Positions 1 through 14,400 of a stretch of DNA of 64,000 nt are shown in pieces. The DNA is taken from contig NC_080048.1 of assembly GCF_026212465.1 (NCBI RefSeq), positions 23,146,934-23,210,933 of the forward strand, read 5' to 3'. The stretch's first letter is position 1; each line of letters opens with the position of its first letter. Source of the stretch: Amaranthus tricolor (Eukaryota > Streptophyta > Magnoliopsida > Caryophyllales > Amaranthaceae). Under the pieces are notes generated by a model. The model did not search any database and was not told the DNA's origin. It was given only the letters and a program-made list of their open reading frames with translations. The translations under genes and the position numbers were made by a program.

Positions 1-1902
1 CTTAAAAATCATTAAAATCGCTACTTAACACCTACTTTCTTCCATATGACTATTATTTTCAATTCTAACCATTTCAACACAATAATACATGCCAAATAGT
101 CTTGTGTGCGAAGCTTCGTGCATAACAAACCAATTTTGACCTACTTTACGTGCGAAATTGTCACAGTAGCATACTAGTGACCAGACCACCTTGCACGACA
201 CGTGGAGACCAAACCTATGCATCCAGGACCTAGGCTAAAGTGGAAATTGAATCTTGGTACTTGGATCTAGCTATCAAGTTCCTAAAACCATTCTAACAAT
301 CCCCGTGGACTCCTAGAAGCTGAGCTGAAGGAGGGCTGCTCGACAGTTTGCTAGATCAGAATTTTGTTTAAGTGTTTGTGGTTTTTTCGTGTTCTTTTCA
401 TGATCATTTGTAGTTTTTGACTGTGTCATTAATCAAAGCTTACGCACAACATTAATCCTTGCATAACCAAGGCCTTAATCTGACCCGGTTTCGCATTAAA
501 ACCAAATTTGCGTACTTTACGCGCGAAATGGAAAAAAACCTTTTAAAACCCATAAAATCGCAACTTAACTTCTAATTTCTAGCATATGGCTATTATTTTC
601 AATTCTAACCATTTCAACACAATTATATATGCCAAATAGTGTTGTGTGCCAAGTTTCGTTCATAACAAACAATGTTTGAGCTACTTTACGCGCGAAATTG
701 AAAAAAACGCTTCAAAACCCTTAAAATCGCAACTTAACTTCTAATTTCTAGCATATGACTATTATTTTCAATTCTAACCATTTCACCAAAATAATATATG
801 CCAAATAGTGTTGTTTTTCATGTTTCGTGCATAACAAACCATGTTTGACCTACTTTACGCGCGAAATTGACAAAAACGCTTAAAAATCCTTAAAAGCGCA
901 ACTTAACACCTAATTTCTACCATATGACTATTATTTTCAATTCTAACCATTTCAACACAATAATACATGGCAAATAGTCTTGTGTGCGATGTTTCGTGCA
1001 TAACAAACCAATTTTGACATACTTTACGCGCGAAATTGACACAGCAGCAAACTAGTGACCAGACCACCTTGCACGACATGTGGAGACCAAACCTATGCAT
1101 CCAGGACCTAGGCTAAAGTGGAAATGGAATCTTGGTACTTGGATCTAGCTATCATGGTCCTAAAACCATTCTAACAATCCCCGTGGACTCCTAGAAGCTG
1201 AGCTGAAGGAGGGCTGCTCGACAGTTTGCTAGATCAGAATTTTGTTTAAGTGTTTGTGGTTGTTTCGTGTTCTTTTAATGATCATTTGTAGTTTTTGACT
1301 GTGTCATTAATCAAATCTTACGCACAACATTAATCCTTGCATAACCAAGGCCTTAATCAACCCCGATTTTGCATCAAAACCAAGTTTAAGTGCTTTACGC
1401 GCGAAATTGAAAAAAACGCTTTAAAACCCATAAAATCGCAACTTAACTTCTAATTTCTAGCATATGGCTATTATTTTCAATTCTAACCATTTCAACACAA
1501 TAATATATGCCAAACAGTGTTGTGTGCCAAGTTTCGTGCATAACAAACAAAGTTTGAGCTTCTTTACGCGCGAAATTGACAAAAACGCTTAAAAACCCTT
1601 AAAATCGCAACTTAACTTCTAATTTCTAGCATATGACTATTATTTTCAATTCTAACCATTTCAGCACAATAATATATGCCAAATAGTGTTGTTTGCCAAG
1701 TTTCGTGCATAACAAACCATGTTTGACCTACTTTACGCGCGAAATTGACTAAAACGCTTAAAAATCCTTAAAATCGCAACTTAAGACCTAATTTCTACCA
1801 TATGACTATTATTTTCAATTCTAACCATTTCAACACAACAATACATGCCAAATAGTCTTGTGTGCGAATTTTCGTGCATAACAAACCAATTTTGACCTAC
1901 TT

Positions 1903-2611
1903 TACGCGCGAAATTGACACAGCAGCAAACTAGTGACCAGACCACCTTGCACGACACGTGGAGACCAAACCTATGCATCCAGGACCTAGGCTAAAGTTGA
2001 AATGGAATCTTGGTACTTGGATCTAGCTATCAAGGTCCTAAAACCATTCTAACAATCCCCGTGGACTCCTAGAAGCTGAGCTGAAAGAGGGCTGCTCGAC
2101 AGTTTGCTAGATCAGAATTTTGGTTAGGTGTTTGTGGTTGTTTCGTGTTCTTTTAATGATCATTTGTAGTTTTTGACTGTGTCATTAATCAAAGTTTACG
2201 CACAACATTAATCCTTGCATAACCAAGGCCTTAATCAGCCCCGATTTCGCATCAAAACCAAGTTTGTGTACTTTACGCGCGAAATTGAAAAAAACGCTTT
2301 AAAACCTATAAAATCGCAACTTAACTTCTAATTTTTAGAATATGGCTATTATTTTAAATTCTAACCATTTCAACACAATAATATATGCCAAACAGTGTTG
2401 TGTGCCAAGTTTCGTGCATAACAAACAAAGTTTGAGCTTCTTTACGCGCGAAATTGACAAAAACGCTTAAAAACCCTTAAAATCGCAACTTAACACCTAA
2501 TTTCTACCATATGACTATTATTTTCAATTCTAACCATTTCAACACAATAATACATGCCAAATAGTCTTGTGTGCGAAGTTTCGTGCATAACAAACCAATT
2601 TTGACCTACTT
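1903..2611. repeat. Representative short (709-bp) higher-order unit
   Basis: Counted box to box, this unit has one 371-bp spacer and two 169-bp monomers. It lacks the third monomer present in 878-bp units, and 878 minus 709 is exactly one monomer. Short units begin at about 1781, 2490, 11104, 12691, 14278, 15865, 17452 and 30462 in the phase used for the array. The short unit at 1781 and the one at 2490 lack different monomers, so the deletion happened at least twice. Confidence 0.88.
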
Positions 2612-3320
2612 TACGCGCGAAATTGTCACAGCAGCAAACTAGTGACCAGACCACCTTGCACGACACGTGGAGACCAAACCTATGCATCCAGGACCTAGGC
2701 TAAAGTGGAAATTGAATCTTGGTACTTGGATCTAGCTATCAAGTTCCTAAAACCATTCTAACAATCCCCGTGGACTCCTAGAAGCTGAGCTGAAGGAGGG
2801 CTGCTCGACAGTTTGCTAGATCAGAATTTTGTTTAAGTGTTTGTGGTTGTTTCGTGTTCTTTTCATGATCATTTGTAGTTTTTGACTGTGTCATTAATCA
2901 AAGCTTACGCACAACATTAATCCTTGCATAACCAAGGCCTTAATCTGACCCGGTTTCGCATTAAAACCAAGTTTGAGTACTTTACGCGCGAAATGGAAAA
3001 AAACGTTTTAAAACCCATAAAATCGCAACTTAACTTCTAATTTCTAGCATATGACTATTATTTTCAATTCTAACCATTTCACCACAATAATATATGCCAA
3101 ATAGTGTTGTTTTCCAAGTTTCGTGCATAACAAACCATGTTTGACTTACTTTACGCGCGAAATTTACAAAAACGCTTAAAAATCCTTAAAAGCGCAACTT
3201 AACACCTAATTTCTACCATATGACTATTATTTTCAATTCTAACCATTTCAACACAATAACACATCCCAAATAGTCTTGTGTGCGAAGCTTCGTGCATAAC
3301 AAACCAATTTTGACCTATTT

Positions 3321-3691
3321 TACGCGCGAAATTGTCACAGCAGCAAACTAGTGACCAGACCACCTTGCACGACACGTGGAGACCAAACCTATGCATCCAG
3401 GACCTAAGATAAAGTGGAAATGGAATCTTGGTACTTTGATCTAGCTATCATGGTCCTAAAACCATTCTAACAATCCCCGTGGACTCCTAGACGCTGAGCT
3501 GAAGGAGGGCTGCTCGACAGTTTGCTAGATCAGAATTTTGTTTAAGTGTTTGTGGTTGTTTCGTGTTCTTTTAATGATCATTTGTAGTTTTTGACTGTGT
3601 CATTAATCAAATCTTATGCACAAAATTAATCCTTGCATAACCAAGGCCTTAATCAGCCCTGATTTCGCATCAAAACCAAGTTTGAGTACTT
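3321..3691. repeat. Representative 371-bp spacer of the satellite unit
   Basis: The stretch between two TACGCGCGAA boxes that does not align to the 169-bp monomer, except for its last roughly 30 bp (AACCAAGTTTGAGTAC plus the box). It contains the CAGCAAACTAGTGACCAGACC block, a CACGTG G-box (CATGTG in some unit types), CTCCTAGAAGCTGAGCTG and GGAGGGCTGCTCGACAG. It is present once per unit in all units. No coding frame, RNA gene or transposon terminus is recognisable, so its origin is unknown. Confidence 0.9.
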
Positions 3692-3860
3692 TACGCGCGA
3701 AATTGAAAAAAACTCTTTAAAACCCATAAAATCGCAACTTAACTTCTAATTTCTAGCATATGGCTATTATTTTCAATTCTAACCATTTCAACACAATAAT
3801 ATATGCCAAACAGTGTTGTGTGCCAAGTTTCGTGCATAACAAACAAAGTTTGAGCTTCTT
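3692..3860. repeat. Representative 169-bp satellite monomer
   Basis: One monomer counted from one TACGCGCGAA core to the next. It starts with the CG-rich box, passes through an A-rich stretch and CATATGGCTATTATTTT-type sequence, then ATATATGCC and a TTTCGTGCATAACAAAC block, and reaches the next box. Neighbouring boxes at 3692, 3861, 4030 and 4199 are each exactly 169 bp apart. Three monomer subtypes recur at fixed places in the unit. They are distinguished by ACACCTAATTTCTACC versus CTTCTAATTTCTAGC, CATATGACT versus CATATGGCT, and GCGAAG versus GCCAAG. Confidence 0.93.
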
Positions 3861-6800
3861 TACGCGCGAAATTGACAAAAACGCTTAAAAACCTTTAAAA
3901 TCGCAACTTAACTTCTAATTTCTAGCATATGACTATTATTTTCAATTCTAACCATTTCAACACAATAATATATGCCAAATAGTGTTGTGTGCCAAGTTTC
4001 GTGCATAACAAACCATGTTTGACCTACTTTACGCGCGAAATTGATAAAAACGCTTAAAAATCATTAAAATCGCAACTTAACACCTAATTTCTACCATATG
4101 ACTATTATTTTCAATTCTAACCATTTCAACACAATAATACATGCCAAATAGTCTTGTGTGCGAAGCTTCGTGCATAACAAACCAATTTTGACCTACTTTA
4201 CGCGCGAAATTGTCACAGCAGCAAACTAGTGACCAGACCACCTTGCACGACACGTGGAGACCAAACCTATGCATCCAGGACCTAGGCTAAAGTGGAAATT
4301 GAATCTTGGTACTTGGATCTAGCTATCAAGTTCCTAAAACCATTCTAACAATCCTCGTGGACTCCTAGAAGCTGAGCTGAAGGAGGGCTGCTCGACAGTT
4401 TGCTAGATCAGAATTTTGTTTAAGTGTTTGTGGTTGTTGCGTGTTCTTTTCATGATCATTTGTAGTTTTTGACTGTGTCATTAATCAAAGCTTACGCACA
4501 ACATTAATCCTTGCATAACCAAGGCCTTAATCTGACCCGGTTTCGCATTAAAACCAAGTTTGAGTACTTTACGCGCGAAATGGAAAAAAACGATTTAAAA
4601 CCCAAAAAATCGCAACTTAACTTCTAATTTCTAGCATATGGCTATTATTTTCAATTCTATCCATTTCAACACAAGTATATATGCCAAATAGTGTTGTGTG
4701 CCAAGTTTCGTTCATAACAAACAATGTTTGAGCTACTTTACGCGCGAAATTGAAAAAAACGCTTCGAAACCCTTAAAATCGCAACTTAACTTCTAATTTC
4801 TAGCATATGACTATTATTTTCAATTCTAACCATTTCACCACAATAATATATGCCAAATAGTGTTGTTTTCCAAGTTTCGTGCATAACAAACCATGTTTGA
4901 CTTACTTTACGCGCGAAATTTACAAAAACGCTTAAAAATCCTTAAAAGCGCAACTTAACACCTAATTTCTACCATATGACTATTATTTTCAATTCTAACC
5001 ATTTCAACACAATAACACATCCCAAATAGTCTTGTGTGCGAAGCTTTGTGCATAACAAACCAATTTTGACCTATTTTACGCGCGAAATTGTCACAGCAGC
5101 AAACTAGTGACCAGACCACCTTGCACGACACGTGGAGACCAAACCTATGCATCCAGGACCTAAGATAAAGTGGAAATGGAATCTTGGTACTTTGATCTAG
5201 CTATCATGGTCCTAAAACCATTCTAACAATCCCCGTGGACTCCTAGAAGCTGAGCTGAAGGAGGGCTGCTCGACAGTTTGCTAGATCAGAATTTTGTTTA
5301 AGTGTTTGTGGTTGTTTCGTGTTCTTTTAATGATCATTTGTAGTTTTTGACTGTGTCATTAATCAAATCTTATGCACAAAATATAATCCTTGCATAACCA
5401 AGGCCTTAATCAGCCTTGATTTCGCATCAAAACCAAGTTTGAGTACTTTACGCGCGAAATTGAAAAAAACTCTTTAAAACCCATAAAATCGCAACTTAAC
5501 TTCTAATTTCTAGCATATGGCTATTATTTTCAATTCTAACCATTTCAACACAATAATATATGCCAAACAGTGTTGTGTGCCAAGTTTCGTGCATAACAAA
5601 CAAAGTTTGAGCTTCTTTACGCGCGAAATTGACAAAAACGCTTAAAAACCTTTAAAATCGCAACTTAACTTCTAATTTCTAGCATATGACTATTATTTTC
5701 AATTCTAACCATTTCAACACAATAATATATGCCAAATAGTGTTGTGTGCCAAGTTTCGTGCATAACAAACCATGTTTGACCTACTTTACGCGCGAAATTG
5801 ATAAAAACGCTTAAAAATCATTAAAATCGCAACTTAACACCTAATTTCTACCATATGACTATTATTTTCAATTCTAACCATTTCAACACAATAATACATG
5901 CCAAATAGTCTTGTGTGCGAAGCTTCGTGCATAACAAACCAATTTTGACCTACTTTACGCGCGAAATTGTCACAGCAGCAAACTAGTGACCAGACCACCT
6001 TGCACGACACGTGGAGACCAAACCTATGCATCCAGGACCTAGGCTAAAGTGGAAATTGAATCTTGGTACTTGGATCTAGCTATCAAGTTCCTAAAACCAT
6101 TCTAACAATCCCCGTGGACTCCTAGAAGCTGAGCTGAAGGAGGGCTGCTCGACAGTTTGCTAGATCAGAATTTTGTTTAAGTGTTTGTGGTTGTTTCGTG
6201 TTCTTTTCATGATCATTTGTAGTTTTTGACTGTGTCATTAATCAAAGCTTACGCACAACATTAATCCTTGCATAACCAAGGCCTTAATCTGACCCGGTTT
6301 CGCATTAAAACCAAGTTTGAGTACTTTACGCGCGAAATGGAAAAAAAACGTTTTAAAACCCAAAAAATCGCAACTTAACTTCTAATTTCTAGCATATGGC
6401 TATTATTTTCAATTCTATCCATTTCAACACAAGTATATATGCCAAATAGTGTTGTGTGCCAAGTTTCGTTCATAACAAACAATGTTTGAGCTACTTTACG
6501 CGCGAAATTGAAAAAAACGCTTCGAAACCCTTAAAATCGCAACTTAACTTCTAATTTCTAGCATATGACTATTATTTTCAATTCTAACCATTTCACCACA
6601 ATAATATATGCCAAATAGTGTTGTTTTCCAAGTTTCGTGCATAACAAACCATGTTTGACTTACTTTACGCGCGAAATTTACAAAAACGCTTAAAAATCCT
6701 TAAAAGCGCAACTTAACACCTAATTTCTACCATATGACTATTATTTTCAATTCTAACCATTTCAACACAATAACACATCCCAAATAGTCTTGTGTGCGAA

Positions 6801-8468
6801 GCTTCGTGCATAACAAACCAATTTTGACCTATTTTACGCGCGAAATTGTCACAGCAGCAAACTAGTGACCAGACCACCTTGCACGACACGTGGAGACCAA
6901 ACCTATGCATCCAGGACCTAAGATAAAGTGGAAATGGAATCTTGGTACTTTGATCTAGCTATCATGGTCCTAAAACCATTCTAACAATCCCCGTGGACTC
7001 CTAGAAGCTGTGCTGAAGGAGGGCTGCTCGACAGTTTGCTAGATCAGAATTTTGTTTAAGTGTTTGTGGTTGTTTCGTGTTCTTTTAATGATCATTTGTA
7101 GTTTTTGACTGTGTCATTAATCAAATCTTATGCAAAAAATTAATCCTTGCATAACCAAGGCCTTAATCAGCCCCGATTTCGCATCAAAACCAAGTTTGAG
7201 TACTTTACGCGCGAAATTGAAAAAAACTCTTTAAAACCCATAAAATCGCAACTTAACTTCTAATTTCTAGCATATGGCTATTATTTTCAATTCTAACCAT
7301 TTCAACACAATAATATATGCCAAACAGTGTTGTGTGCCAAGTTTCGTGCATAACAAACAAAGTTTGAGCTTCTTTACGCGCGAAATTGACAAAAACGCTT
7401 AAAAACCTTTAAAATCGCAACTTAACTTCTAATTTCTAGCATATGACTATTATTTTCAATTCTAACCATTTCAACACAATAATATATGCCAAATAGTGTT
7501 GTGTGCCAAGTTTCGTGCATAACAAACCATGTTTGACCTACTTTACGCGCGATATTGATAAAAACGCTTAAAAATCATTAAAATCGCAACTTAACACCTA
7601 ATTTCTACCATATGACTATTATTTTCAATTCTAACCATTTCAACACAATAATACATGCCAAATAGTCTTGTGTGCGAAGCTTCGTGCATAACAAACCAAT
7701 TTTGACCTACTTTACGCGCGAAATTGTCACAGCAGCAAACTAGTGACCAGACCACCTTGCACGACACGTGGAGACCAAACCTATGCATCCAGGACCTAGG
7801 CTAAAGTGGAAATTGAATCTTGGTACTTGGATCTAGCTATCAAGTTCCTAAAACCATTCTAACAATCCCCGTGGACTCCTAGAAGCTGAGCTGAAGGAGG
7901 GCTGCTCGACAGTTTGCTAGATCAGAATTTTGTTTAAGTGTTTGTGGTTGTTTCGTGTTCTTTTCATGATCATTTGTAATTTTTGACAGTGTCATTAATC
8001 AAAGCTTACGCACAACATTAATCCTTGCATAACCAAGGCCTTAATCTGACCCGGTTTCGCATCAAAACCAAGTTTGAGTACTTTACGCGCGAAATGGAAA
8101 AAAACGCTTTAAAACCCATAAAATCGCAACTTAACTTCTAATTTCTAGCATATGGCTATTATTTTCAATTCTAACCATTTCAACACAATTATATATGCCA
8201 ATTAGTGTTTTGTGCCAAGTTTCGTTCATAACAAACAATGTTTGAGCTACTTTACGCGCGAAATTGAAAAAAACGCTTCAAAACCCTTAAAATCGCAACT
8301 TAACTTCTAATTTCTAGCATATGACTATTATTTTCAATTCTAACCATTTCACCACAATCATATATGCCAAATAGTGTTGTTTTCCAAGTTTCGTGCATAA
8401 CAAACCATGTTTGACCTACTTTACGCGCGAAATTGAAAAAAACGCTTAAAAATCCTTAAAAGCACAAC

Positions 8469-11400
8469 TTAACACCTAATTTCTACCATATGACTATTAT
8501 TTTCAATTCTAACCATTTTAACACAATAATACATGGCAAATAGTCTTGTGTGCGAACTTTCGTGCATAACAAACCAATTTTGACATACTTTACGCGCGAA
8601 ATTGACACAGCAGCAAACTAGTGACCAGACCACCTTGCACGACATGTGGAGACCAAACCTATGCATCCAGGACCTAGGCTAAAGTGGAAACGGAATCTTG
8701 GTACTTGGATCTAGCTATCATGGTCCTAAAACCATTCTAACAATCCCCGTGGACTCCTAGAAGCTGAGCTGAAGGAGGGCTGCTCGACAGTTTGCTAGAT
8801 CAGAATTTTGTTTAAGTGTTTGTGGTTGTTTCGTGTTCTTTTAATGATCATTTGTAGTTTTTGACTGTGTCATTAATCAAATCTTATGCACAAAATTAAT
8901 CCTTGCATAACCAAGGCCTTAATCAGCCCCGATTTCGCATCAAAACCAAGTTTGAGTACTTTACGCGCGAAATTGAAAAAAACGCTTTAAAACCCATAAA
9001 ATCGCAACTTAACTTCTAATTTCTAGCATATGGCTATTATTTTCAATTCTATCCATTTCAACACAATTATATATGCCAAATAGTGTTGTGTGCCAAGTTT
9101 CGTTCATAACAAACAATGTTTGAGCTACTTTACGCGCGAAATTGAGAAAAAACGCTTCAAAACCCTTAAAATCGCAACTTAACTTCTAATTTCTAGCATA
9201 TGACTATTATTTTCAATTCTAACCATTTCACCACAATAATATATGCCAAATAGTGTTGTTTTCCAAGTTTCGTGCATAACAAACCATGTTTAACCTACTT
9301 TACGCGCGAAATTGACAAAAACGCTTAAAAATCCTTAAAAGCGCAACTTAACACCTAATTTCTACCATATGACTATTATTTTCAATTCTAACCATTTCAA
9401 CACAATAATACATGGCAAATAGTCTTGTGTGCTAAGTTTCGTGCATAACAAACCAATTTTTACATACTTTACGCGCGAAATTCACACAGCAGCAAACTAG
9501 TGACCAGACCACCTTGCACGACATGTGGAGACCAAACCTATGCATCCAGGACCTAGGCTAAAGTGGAAATGGAATCTTGGTACTTGGATCTAGCTATCAT
9601 GGTCCTAAAGCCATTCTAACAATCCCCGTGGACTCCTAGAAGCTGAGCTGAAGGAGGGCTGCTCGACAGTTTGCTAGATCAGAATTTTGTTTAAGTGTTT
9701 GTGGTTGTTTCGTGTTCTTTTAATGATCATTTGTTGTTTTTGACTGTTTCATTAATCAAATCTTACGCACAACATTAATCCTTGCATAACCAAGGCCTTA
9801 ATCAGCCCCGATTTCGCATCAAAACCAAGTTTGAGTACTTTACGCGCGAAATTGAAAAAAACGCTTTAAAACCCATAAAATCGCAACTTAACTTCTAATT
9901 TCTAGCATATGGCTATTATTTTAAATTCTAACCATTTCCACACAATAATATATGCCAAACAGTGTTGTGTGCCAAGTTTCGTGCATAACAAACAAAGTTT
10001 GAGCTTCTTTACGCGCGAAATTAACAAAAACGCTTAAAAACCCTTAAAATCGCAACTTAACTTCTAATTTCTAGCATATGACTATTATTTTCAATTCTAA
10101 CCATTTCAGCACAATAATATATGCCAAATAGAGTTGTTTGCCAAGTTTCGTGCATAACAAACCATGTTTGACCTACTTTACGCGCGAAATTGACAAAAAC
10201 GCTTAAAAATCCTTAAAATCGCAACTTAACACCTAATTTCTACCATATGACTATTATTTTCAATTCTAACCATTTCAACACAATAATACATGGCAAATAG
10301 TCTTGTGCGCGAAGTTTCGTGCATAACAAACCAATTTTGACATACTTTACGCGCGAAATTGACACAGTAGCAAACTAGTGACCAGACCAGCTTGCACGAC
10401 ATGTGGAGACCAAACCTATGCATCCAGGACCTAGGCTAAAGTGGAAATGGAATCTTGGTACTTGGATGTAGCTATCATGGTCCTAAAACCATTCTAACAA
10501 TCCCCGTGGACTCCTAGAAGCTGAGCTGAAGGAGGGCTGCTCGACAGTTTGCTAGATCAGAATTTTGTTTAAGTGTTTGTGGTTGTTTCGTGTTCTTTTA
10601 ATGATCATTTGTAGTTTTTGACTGTGTCATTAATCAAATCTTATGCACAAAATTAATCCTTGCATAACCAAGGCCTTAATCAGCCCCGATTTCGCATCAA
10701 AACCAAGTTTGAGTACTTTACGCGCGAAATTGAAAAAAACGCTTTAAAACCCATAAAATCGCAACTAAACTTCTAATTTCTAGCATATGGCTATTATTTT
10801 CAATTCTAACCATTTCAACACAATAATATATGCCAAACAGTGTTGTGTGCCAAGTTTCGTGCATAACAAACAAAGTTTGAGCTTCTTTACGCGCGAAATT
10901 GACAAAAACGCTTAAAAACCCTTAAAATCGCAACTTAACTTCTAATTTCTAGCATATGACTATTATTTTCAATTCTAACCATTTCAGCACAATAATATAT
11001 GCCAAATGGTGTTGTTTGCCAAGTTTCGTGCATAACAAACCATGTTTGACCTACTTTACGCGCGAAATTGACAAAAACGCTTAAAAATCCTTAAAATCGC
11101 AACTTAACACCTAATTTCTACCATATGACTATTATTTTCAATTCTAACCATTTCAACACAATAAAACATGCCAAATAGTCTTGTGTGCGAAGTTTCGTGC
11201 ATAACAAACCAATTTTGACCTACTTTACGCGCGAAATTGACACAACAGCAAACTAGTGACCAGACCACCTTGCACGACACGTGGAGAACAAACCTATGCA
11301 TCCAGGACCTAGGCTAAAGTTGAAATGGAATCGTGGTACTTGGATCTAGCTATCAAGGTCCTAAAACCATTCTAACAATCCCCGTGGACTCCTAGAAGCG

Positions 11401-14400
11401 GAGCTGAAAGAGGGCTGCTCGACAGTTTGCTAGATCAGAATTTTGTTTAAGTGTTTGTGGTTGTTTCGTGTTCTTTTAATGATCATTTGTAGTTTTTGAC
11501 TGTGTCATTAATCAAAGTTTACGCACAACATTAATCCTTGCATAACAAAGGCCTTAATCAGCCCCGATTTCGCATCAAAACCAAGTTTAAGTACTTTACG
11601 CGCGAAATTGAACAAAACGCTTTAAAACCCATAAAATCGCAACTTAACTTCTAATTTCTAGCATATGGCTATTATTTTAAATTCTAACCATTTCAACACA
11701 ATAATATATGCCAAACAGTGTTGTGTGCCAAGTTTCGTGCATAACAAACAAAGTTTGAGCTTCTTTACGCGCGAAATTGACAAAAACGCTTAAAAACCCT
11801 TAAAATCGCAACTTAACACCTAATTTCTACCATATGACTATTATTTTCAATTCTAACCATTTCAACACAATAATACATGCCAAATAGTCTTGTGTGCGAA
11901 GTTTCGTGCATAACAAACCAATTTTGACCTACTTTACGCGCGAAATTGTCACAGCAGCAAACTAGTGACCAGACCACTTTGCACGACACGTGGAGACCAA
12001 ACCTATGCATCCAGGACCTAGGCTAAAGTGGAAATTGAATCTTGGTACTTGGATCTAGCTATCAAGTTCCTAAAACCATTCTAACAATCCCCGTGGACTC
12101 CTAGAAGCTGAGCTGAAGGAGGGCTGCTCGACAGTTTGCTAGATCAGAATTTTGTTTAAGTGTTTGTTGTTGTTTCGTGTTCTTTTAATGATCTTTTGTA
12201 GTTTTTGACTGTGTCATTAATCAAATCTTATGCACAAAATTAATCCTTGCATAACCAAGGCCTTAATCAGCCCCGATTTCGCATCAAAACCAAGTTTGAG
12301 TACTTTACGCGCGAAATTGAAAAAAACGCTTTAAAACCCATAAAATCGCAACTAAACTTCTAATTTCTAGCATATGGCTATTATTTTCAATTCTAACCAT
12401 TTCAACACAATAATATATGCCAAACAGTGTTGTGTGCCAAGTTTCGTGCATAACAAACAAAGTTTGAGCTTCTTTACGCGCGAAATTGACAAAAACGCTT
12501 AAAAACCCTTAAAATCGCAACTTAACTTCTAATTTCTAGCATATGACTATTATTTTCAATTCTAACCATTTCAGCACAATAATATATGCCAAATGGTGTT
12601 GTTTGCCAAGTTTCGTGCATAACAAACCATGTTTGACCTACTTTACGCGCGAAATTGACAAAAACGCTTAAAAATCCTTAAAATCGCAACTTAACACCTA
12701 ATTTCTACCATATGACTATTATTTTCAATTCTAACCATTTCAACACAATAAAACATGCCAAATAGTCTTGTGTGCGAAGTTTCGTGCATAACAAACCAAT
12801 TTTGACCTACTTTACGCGCGAAATTGACACAACAGCAAACTAGTGACCAGACCACCTTGCACGACACGTGGAGAACAAACCTATGCATCCAGGACCTAGG
12901 CTAAAGTTGAAATGGAATCGTGGTACTTGGATCTAGCTATCAAGGTCCTAAAACCATTCTAACAATCCCCGTGGACTCCTAGAAGCGGAGCTGAAAGAGG
13001 GCTGCTCGACAGTTTGCTAGATCAGAATTTTGTTTAAGTGTTTGTGGTTGTTTCGTGTTCTTTTAATGATCATTTGTAGTTTTTGACTGTGTCATTAATC
13101 AAAGTTTACGCACAACATTAATCCTTGCATAACAAAGGCCTTAATCAGCCCCGATTTCGCATCAAAACCAAGTTTGAGTACTTTACGCGCGAAATTGAAC
13201 AAAACGCTTTAAAACCCATAAAATCGCAACTTAACTTCTAATTTCTAGCATATGGCTATTATTTTAAATTCTAACCATTTCAACACAATAATATATGCCA
13301 AACAGTGTTGTGTGCCAAGTTTCGTGCATAACAAACAAAGTTTGAGCTTCTTTACGCGCGAAATTGACAAAAACGCTTAAAAACCCTTAAAATCGCAACT
13401 TAACACCTAATTTCTACCATATGACTATTATTTTCAATTCTAACCATTTCAACACAATAATACATGCCAAATAGTCTTGTGTGCGAAGTTTCGTGCATAA
13501 CAAACCAATTTTGACCTACTTTACGCGCGAAATTGTCACAGCAGCAAACTAGTGACCAGACCACTTTGCACGACACGTGGAGACCAAACCTATGCATCCA
13601 GGACCTAGGCTAAAGTGGAAATTGAATCTTGGTACTTGGATCTAGCTATCAAGTTCCTAAAACCATTCTAACAATCCCCGTGGACTCCTAGAAGCTGAGC
13701 TGAAGGAGGGCTGCTCGACAGTTTGCTAGATCAGAATTTTGTTTAAGTGTTTGTGGTTGTTTCGTGTTCTTTTAATGATCTTTTGTAGTTTTTGACTGTG
13801 TCATTAATCAAATCTTATGCACAAAATTAATCCTTGCATAACCAAGGCCTTAATCAGCCCCGATTTCGCATCAAAACCAAGTTTGAGTACTTTACGCGCG
13901 AAATTGAAAAAAACGCTTTAAAACCCATAAAATCGCAACTAAACTTCTAATTTCTAGCATATGGCTATTATTTTCAATTCTAACCATTTCAACACAATAA
14001 TATATGCCAAACAGTGTTGTGTGCCAAGTTTCGTGCATAACAAACAAAGTTTGAGCTTCTTTACGCGCGAAATTGACAAAAACGCTTAAAAACCCTTAAA
14101 ATCGCAACTTAACTTCTAATTTCTAGCATATGACTATTATTTTCAATTCTAACCATTTCAGCACAATAATATATGCCAAATGGTGTTGTTTGCCAAGTTT
14201 CGTGCATAACAAACCATGTTTGACCTACTTTACGCGCGAAATTGACAAAAACGCTTAAAAATCCTTAAAATCGCAACTTAACACCTAATTTCTACCATAT
14301 GACTATTATTTTCAATTCTAACCATTTCAACACAATAAAACATGCCAAATAGTCTTGTGTGCGAAGTTTCGTGCATAACAAACCAATTTTGACCTACTTT

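Larger units (their letters stand above)
3199..8468. repeat. Local B-A dimer expansion (three copies of about 1757 bp)
   Basis: Units starting at 3199, 4955 and 6713 share private variants (CACATCCCAAATAG, TGACCTATTTTACG, GACCTAAGATAAAG). They alternate with units at 4077, 5834 and 7591 that carry ATACATGCC, GACCTAGGCTAAAG and TGATAAAAACG. The pair is therefore a dimeric higher-order repeat of two 878-bp units in three copies. Copies differ by a few bases, such as TATAATCC near 5384 and the extra A near 6343. Confidence 0.85.
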
